Shown here piece by piece: positions 59,990 through 64,000 of a DNA stretch of 64,000 nucleotides. This DNA comes from Chloroflexota bacterium (GTDB taxonomy: Bacteria; Chloroflexota; Anaerolineae; Anaerolineales; Anaerolineaceae). Position 1 is the first letter of the stretch. Every line of letters begins with the position of its first letter. Both the position numbers and the translations under genes were made by a program. The notes beneath the pieces are model-generated. The model saw nothing but the letters and a program-made list of their open reading frames with translations. It made no database searches and was not told the DNA's origin. The DNA is taken from positions 186,001 to 250,000 of the forward strand of contig JAKQJC010000001.1 of assembly GCA_029561345.1 (NCBI GenBank), read 5' to 3'.

Positions 59990-60019
59990 CAGGAGGGCCT
60001 TACAAGCCCTCCTGCTGTT
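59990..60019 (+). terminator. Terminator-like hairpin
   Basis: CAGGAGGGC-CTTACAA-GCCCTCCTG then CTGTTTC; perfect 9-bp stem. Confidence 0.55.
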
Positions 60020-60035
60020 TCAGAAAGCGAGGCTT

Positions 60036-60392
60036 ATGCGAAAAACGCTTAAAGATTACGAATCGCAGCGGCGGCGTTTCGCCGCAAGGTTTGAACGGTA
60101 CGGCAGAAGGCCACCGGTACAGGATGAACCCAACGCCAGCCTTGTGACCCTCCTGTTTTCACAGGTCCGGGACAAGGAAACAAACGGTTTTGTCTCCCAC
60201 CACCTCTGGCTGGTTGAGGACGAAAACCTGAAAGCGGTTTATCCTCTAAAGCCAGGCGACCAGGTGGAGTTTGAAGCCCTGGTCAAGCGTTATCGAAAAG
60301 GATACTGGGGCGAAAAGCCCTATGTATTTGGCCGGCCACCGGACTATGACTACGGCCTGGCCCACCCAACCGAAATATCAGTCACACGATAA
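60036..60392 (+). CDS. Hypothetical protein
   Basis: A 118-residue basic N-terminus followed by a beta-rich domain (VTLLFSQVRDKETNGFVSHHLWLVED). Possibly nucleic-acid binding; no family recognised. Confidence 0.5.
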   Translation: MRKTLKDYESQRRRFAARFERYGRRPPVQDEPNASLVTLLFSQVRDKETNGFVSHHLWLVEDENLKAVYPLKPGDQVEFEALVKRYRKGYWGEKPYVFGRPPDYDYGLAHPTEISVTR

Positions 60393-60399
60393 GACACCA

Positions 60400-60650
60400 A
60401 ATCCGCACCGCTGACCACACCCGGTTGGCGGTGTCAATTTGCTGTCCTGTTGCTGAGCAAACCTAACAGGAACGGTATTGCAGGCCGCACCAGGTGCGCG
60501 CACAGTTCGAGGCTGTGACCTGCAATTGAGAATCAAGCACAGTCCAGCCCGGTACTTGCCTCCCCAAAGGGATGAAGAACGGGGCTGGCCGGCTTGATTT
60601 TTAATCTAGTTGGCAGCCCTGCGAAAGCAGGGCCAACGTAGAAACCAATC
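60400..60650 (+). ncRNA. tRNA-like leader T5
   Basis: CCTGTT...AACAGG hairpin near 60446, then a 48-nt tRNA-like core at 60478-60525: acceptor TTGCAGG/CCTGCAA (7 bp perfect), mini-arm GCAC-CAG-GTGC, T-arm CACAG-TTCGAGG-CTGTG. Next ATCAAGC...GCTTGAT-TTTT terminator-like stem (60532-60601) enclosing CCAGCCC/GGGGCTGG, a hairpin GTTGGC-GCCCTGC-GAAA-GCAGGGCCAAC, and GTAGAAACCAATC at 60638-60650. Confidence 0.65.
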
Positions 60651-60672
60651 AAAATTCAGAAAAGGAGGATAC

Positions 60673-61128
60673 ATGCAAAAAACAATTGAGAAATACCAGA
60701 AGAATCCCGCACTGGTGATCCTGGACCGCCAGGCGGGAAAAATTACCGACGAGCAGCTTTGGAGTATTTTTGCCTATGCTCAATACACGGCTGCCCGCCG
60801 TGTGTGCGCTGCCCTGGGCTATCTGCCGTTCACCTGGCCGCTGACGCCAGTGGATATGCAGTTGAATACCCAGGTCGCATCAGATGTTTATGCTTTACTG
60901 GCGAAAGCCGGCATCCCGGCTGGCCGCAGCCAGTCAGACGAAAACCGCCTGGCTGAATACCTGCGGGCCGTCAACATCCTCATCGGAGAAGTCTTATTCG
61001 TTGACGAAAAATACCTCCAGTATGCCCTGTTCTGCCTCAAAAACTACATGCGGATTGGTCCACAGTGGTTGAAACAGGCAGCCGGCGTGGTCGAGGAATC
61101 CAAAACCGAGGTTGAGGTGCCGGCATGA
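60673..61128 (+). CDS. Hypothetical protein
   Basis: A 151-residue mainly helical soluble protein (KITDEQLWSIFAYAQYTAARRVC). No domain recognised. AAAAGGAGGATAC site. ATGA overlap with the methylase gene. Confidence 0.55.
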   Translation: MQKTIEKYQKNPALVILDRQAGKITDEQLWSIFAYAQYTAARRVCAALGYLPFTWPLTPVDMQLNTQVASDVYALLAKAGIPAGRSQSDENRLAEYLRAVNILIGEVLFVDEKYLQYALFCLKNYMRIGPQWLKQAAGVVEESKTEVEVPA

Positions 61129-62024
61129 CACTCACCAGCCTGGTAAGTTATCCTGATCGCGGTCAGGGCGGGCGCTCCGAATTTCGGGGCAACTGCTCTC
61201 CCCGGCTGGTTCAGGACTTGATTGAGCATTACAAGCCCAAGCTGTTCTATGACCCGGCAATCGGGTCTGGAACGAGCCGTGACGTGGCCCAGTCTATGAA
61301 CGTCCCCGGCTTTTTCAGCGACCTGGCACAAGGGTACAACGTACTTGAAAGCGAACCGCCATACACCGGATTTGACATGGCCTTCTGGCACCCTCCGTAC
61401 TGGAACATCATCCAGTATTCGGGTCCAGGCGGTCAGTGGGGTGGAGCCGGCAATCCCGGCGACCTCTCACTTATCCAGGACTACGGCGAGTTCATCAAGG
61501 CGCTGAACGAAGCCACCTTTCGCATCTACGAAACCCTGAAGCGCGGCGGGCGACTTGCCGTGCTGGTGGGTGACGTGCGCCGGAAGGGTGTGCTTTATCC
61601 GATCCAGCGCGATATGCGCTGGTACGGAACGCCCGATGCCTTCATCGTCAAGGCCCAGCACAACATGGTGTCCAGCCGGACGGCCTACAACGGAAATTTC
61701 GTGGCAATCGTCACGGAATACCTGGTTGTGACCAAAAAGGCTGATGCCTGGATTGTTCCCCTGCGTGTGACCGAGGCCAAGCAAACGGATACCCGAAAGT
61801 GGTCCGGTGCGACCTGGCAAAACCTGGTGCGCGCCGGCCTGGAATTTCTGGGCGGCGAAGCGGAACTGCCGGCGCTCTACGAGTGCTTGCAGGAACACCG
61901 CCGCGTGCAGGAGTCCAGCCAGAAGGGTGTGGACTGGCAGGCGATTGTCCGGCGGGAATTGCAGACCCGCCCGCACTTTCGCAATGTGGATCGTGGCCGG
62001 TGGTGCCTGGTGCAGCCGGCATAA
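61125..62024 (+). CDS. DNA methyltransferase-like protein
   Basis: A 299-residue protein. SAM-binding DPAIGSGTSRDVA near 43-55, GFDMAFWHPPYWNII with the catalytic HPPY (DPPY variant, His for Asp) near 87-90, and GGRLAVLVGDVRRKG. Motif order fits a gamma-type amino-methylase. The H in place of D or S could alter activity. It may modify element DNA or be a solitary methylase. Confidence 0.65.
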   Translation: MTLTSLVSYPDRGQGGRSEFRGNCSPRLVQDLIEHYKPKLFYDPAIGSGTSRDVAQSMNVPGFFSDLAQGYNVLESEPPYTGFDMAFWHPPYWNIIQYSGPGGQWGGAGNPGDLSLIQDYGEFIKALNEATFRIYETLKRGGRLAVLVGDVRRKGVLYPIQRDMRWYGTPDAFIVKAQHNMVSSRTAYNGNFVAIVTEYLVVTKKADAWIVPLRVTEAKQTDTRKWSGATWQNLVRAGLEFLGGEAELPALYECLQEHRRVQESSQKGVDWQAIVRRELQTRPHFRNVDRGRWCLVQPA

Positions 62025-62049
62025 ATTCAAAACAAGAAAAGGAGAAAAA

Positions 62050-62598
62050 ATGAATATTCGGCAAGTTATTAAAGCCCTCAACGCAGGGGCCTACAAGATC
62101 GTGCCGGTCAGTGGGTGCGGTTGCACTTTCGACTGGCACATCGAGGACGGCAAACTGGTGGACGGCAGCGACGGGGCCGACTGCTATGAGGGATTTGTCC
62201 TTGTTCTCACCGAGAACGGGGATATCGTGGCCGAGCATATGCGCTACCGGCCCCTGGTAATTTCTCAATGGCAGATTGGCATACCGGATGAAATCCAGGA
62301 AAAAATGCGGCCACCGTCCGGCGTCCAACGCTGGGAAACCGGCAATTCAGCGGAGCATGAAGCCCGCCGGCGGGAGTCCCTGATCGCCTTCCTCATGGAA
62401 GGCGGGTACGGGCTTGCCCGCAGCAATGAGCGCGGGTTCGCGAATGAATACACCATGATCATGCGGGAACTGCCCGATGGTGTTGTGTTCATGTCCGTAA
62501 CCCGTGAGGAAGCAGAAGCATGGGCTGATGCCTTCCTCTATCGCGGCGATCAATCAACCGAAGCCTTTGTGGGTTTTCGGTTGGAAGTGAAGAACTGA
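62050..62598 (+). CDS. Hypothetical protein
   Basis: A 182-residue soluble protein; N-terminal IRQVIKALNAGAYKIVPVSGCGCTFDW. No domain recognised. GAGAAAAA site. Confidence 0.5.
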   Translation: MNIRQVIKALNAGAYKIVPVSGCGCTFDWHIEDGKLVDGSDGADCYEGFVLVLTENGDIVAEHMRYRPLVISQWQIGIPDEIQEKMRPPSGVQRWETGNSAEHEARRRESLIAFLMEGGYGLARSNERGFANEYTMIMRELPDGVVFMSVTREEAEAWADAFLYRGDQSTEAFVGFRLEVKN

Positions 62599-62626
62599 AG
62601 CCTGGATAACAACAAGTAGGCACTCA

Positions 62627-62914
62627 ATGGACGAACCTGAAAGCGAGTATATCAACTTCAGATGGATCGTGAGGTGCGTGGCCGACAGGTTGTATCCTAA
62701 CGATGTCGATCTGAACATCGAATCGGACGAGCATTATCGCGAGATGTGGCGTGAAGCAGTTTTTCAGGCGGTATGCCAACAAGGTCTGCCGCTGCTCAGA
62801 ATAAACTGGCGGCATACTCGCGTTCTTGCTTTCCAACAAATGAGAGTGTTCATGAATGCAGAAGATGAAGAATATCGTAAAACGACCAAAAAGAAAAGGA
62901 GAAAAAATGAGTAA
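62627..62914 (+). CDS. Small hypothetical protein
   Basis: A 95-residue charged protein ending in a basic KKKRRKNE tail; overlaps the next gene by eight bases. No domain recognised. Confidence 0.5.
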   Translation: MDEPESEYINFRWIVRCVADRLYPNDVDLNIESDEHYREMWREAVFQAVCQQGLPLLRINWRHTRVLAFQQMRVFMNAEDEEYRKTTKKKRRKNE

Positions 62915-63767
62915 ACTGATCCAATGCCGCACCAACCCGGAAGCCGACCCGTATCATACCGCTGACGTTCAGCCAACATACACCCTTCTTAAGATCTACG
63001 GGGATGGCGACTACGCGTTGGAACAAGAGTGTGACGACAACGCGACTCCTGTTAGGGAAGCCAACGGGCTTGTCCTCACTTTTGACCTGGAAATCCGGCC
63101 TGATCAGGCCGCAGCCCGCACTTACCTGGAAAGCCCGGAAGCGGTTGCCCTGGTCGAGCGCATCCATGCAGGTCACGGAAAAGAATGGGACGGCCATAAC
63201 CTGGTCGGCACCCTGACCGATGATGCGAGAACCGCCATTACGGAACTCCTGGCCGGCCTCAACGGTCTGCCGGAAAATCAGATGTCCCTCTGGGACGCAG
63301 GAGACTGGCTGGGCCACCTGAACGACGGCGAAATCGGTATCAACGCTTTGACCACCGGTGCCGAGATAACGGCTCTGGCTGAAAAGCTGGAAGCCGATGC
63401 GCTGAATGAAAAAGTCATTCTCTCCGGGACCGAGGAATACTTGTTCGAGAGGCGGCGTTTGATTCGTGCAAACCTGGCAGGGGCTGACCTGCGCAGCGTT
63501 AACCTGGTCGGTGCCAGCTTGTCCGGCGCTGACCTGTCAAGCTGCGACCTGCGCGGTGTAAATCTGACCGGGGCCGATCTGTCCCGCACGAACTTGACCG
63601 AGGCCAGATTCTCCGGGGCAAACCTGTCCGGGGCCAATCTGACTGATGCAGACTTGTCTGGTGCCGATCTGACGGATGCCAACCTGACCGGGGCCAATCT
63701 AACGAAAGCTAGATTCTCCGGGGCAAACCTGACGGGTGCCACCGTGACAGGCACACTCTCCGAATAA
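62907..63767 (+). CDS. Pentapeptide-repeat protein
   Basis: A 286-residue protein. The N-terminal 180 residues are unassigned. From about 190, A(D/N)LxxAxL-type pentapeptide repeats ([14 protein letters not shown]) form a right-handed beta helix of about 19 repeats. Such DNA-mimicking surfaces can bind gyrase or inhibitors; target unknown. Confidence 0.75.
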   Translation: MSKLIQCRTNPEADPYHTADVQPTYTLLKIYGDGDYALEQECDDNATPVREANGLVLTFDLEIRPDQAAARTYLESPEAVALVERIHAGHGKEWDGHNLVGTLTDDARTAITELLAGLNGLPENQMSLWDAGDWLGHLNDGEIGINALTTGAEITALAEKLEADALNEKVILSGTEEYLFERRRLIRANLAGADLRSVNLVGASLSGADLSSCDLRGVNLTGADLSRTNLTEARFSGANLSGANLTDADLSGADLTDANLTGANLTKARFSGANLTGATVTGTLSE

Positions 63768-63790
63768 ACGACGGCGAAACTGTCTTATCC

Positions 63791-63833
63791 AATCCCTCAC
63801 AAGCGGCCCGTCTGCCTGTGAGGGATTTATTTC
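63791..63833 (+). terminator. Terminator
   Basis: AATCCCTCAC and GTGAGGGATT, a perfect 10-bp stem with a 17-base loop, then TATTTC. Confidence 0.7.
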
Positions 63834-63855
63834 AAATCATAAGGAGAACAACAAA

Positions 63856-64000
63856 ATGATCATGCTGCATTACTCCGCTTTTGCGGAATACCTGCCGACG
63901 CATCGAAAACCGGACGCCAAGTTCATCGTCTGGACTGACGACGTGGCGCAAGCGCAATCAGCACAGATTGCGCTATACGACGAAGAAACCGAACAGTTTG
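63856..64000 (+). CDS. Hypothetical protein, 3' end outside window
   Basis: ATG 63856 with an AAGGAGAAC site; 48 codons visible (MIMLHYSAFAEYLP), running off the right edge. No domain recognised. Confidence 0.55.
   Translation, partial: MIMLHYSAFAEYLPTHRKPDAKFIVWTDDVAQAQSAQIALYDEETEQF

Noticed and set aside
1..64000. A prophage
   Set aside because: Phage-type accessory genes occur, but no capsid, portal, terminase, tail or lysis cassette was found.

Overview
This window reads as part of a large conjugative-type plasmid or integrative element of a bacterium, most likely a member of the Chloroflexota. The clues are C-terminal YLPIIVK-type ends on a secreted protein, Flp/Tad pilus genes with many TPTP-rich linkers, AAGGAGG ribosome binding sites, GC-rich coding and use of all three stop codons. 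No capsid, terminase or tail gene is visible, so a phage is unlikely. No relaxase or integrase is visible either, so the element type is an inference. The assignment to Chloroflexota is also inferred from style, not from a search.

Layout. (1) 1-2740: a replication-relaxation-like gene followed by four iteron-like repeats on a 32-bp lattice, a candidate plasmid origin. (2) 2.7-7.5 kb: small phage/plasmid genes, a VRR-NUC nuclease, a ribbon-helix-helix regulator and a RecD2-type helicase. (3) 7.5-15.9 kb: a structured leader, a one-TM secreted-domain protein, two related secreted proteins, an IscB transposon-type nuclease with its omega RNA and end hairpins, an N-acetylmuramoyl-L-alanine amidase, an ASCH protein and small membrane genes. 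(4) 15.9-22.6 kb: an AT-richer defence island with two restriction systems. One is a minus-strand HNH / DNA methylase / MORC-type ATPase-nuclease operon. The other is a plus-strand NotI-like endonuclease with a D12-class adenine methylase. (5) 22.7-44.4 kb: a secretion/pilus block with a HerA/VirB4-type ATPase carrying a long Ser/Gly/Thr insertion, then CpaB, CpaE, CpaF, TadB, TadC, a large repeat-rich surface protein, a prepilin peptidase, a 52-residue Flp pilin, TadE and TadG. (6) 44.4-46.5 kb: an SSB-like gene and a 1.36-kb gene-free, strongly structured region. (7) 46.5-64 kb: one long run of small, closely spaced genes including SSB, sliding clamp (DnaN), ArdC-like antirestriction protein, RadC, two SWIM zinc proteins, a methylase, a pentapeptide-repeat protein and an initiator-like tRNA-Met.

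The genes fit a self-maintaining, self-transferring element. RecD2, SSB, DnaN and RadC handle DNA; ArdC and the methylases protect against host restriction; the restriction systems exclude competitors; and the Tad pilus with the HerA-like ATPase and cell-wall amidase could build the cell-surface machine.

The most unusual content is in the non-coding DNA. A family of five promoter-leader-terminator cassettes recurs, two of them 165/166 identical and 13.5 kb apart. A second family of tRNA-like elements (T-arm with a 7-nt TTC-type loop, but no anticodon arm) precedes gene groups and is followed by a hairpin and a GAAACCAAT motif. A true tRNA-Met sits in the same architecture. The 45.2-46.5 kb region carries four hairpins with covarying stems around a constant purine-rich loop, and two 90-bp tandem repeats. 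These RNAs are the best candidates for something undescribed.
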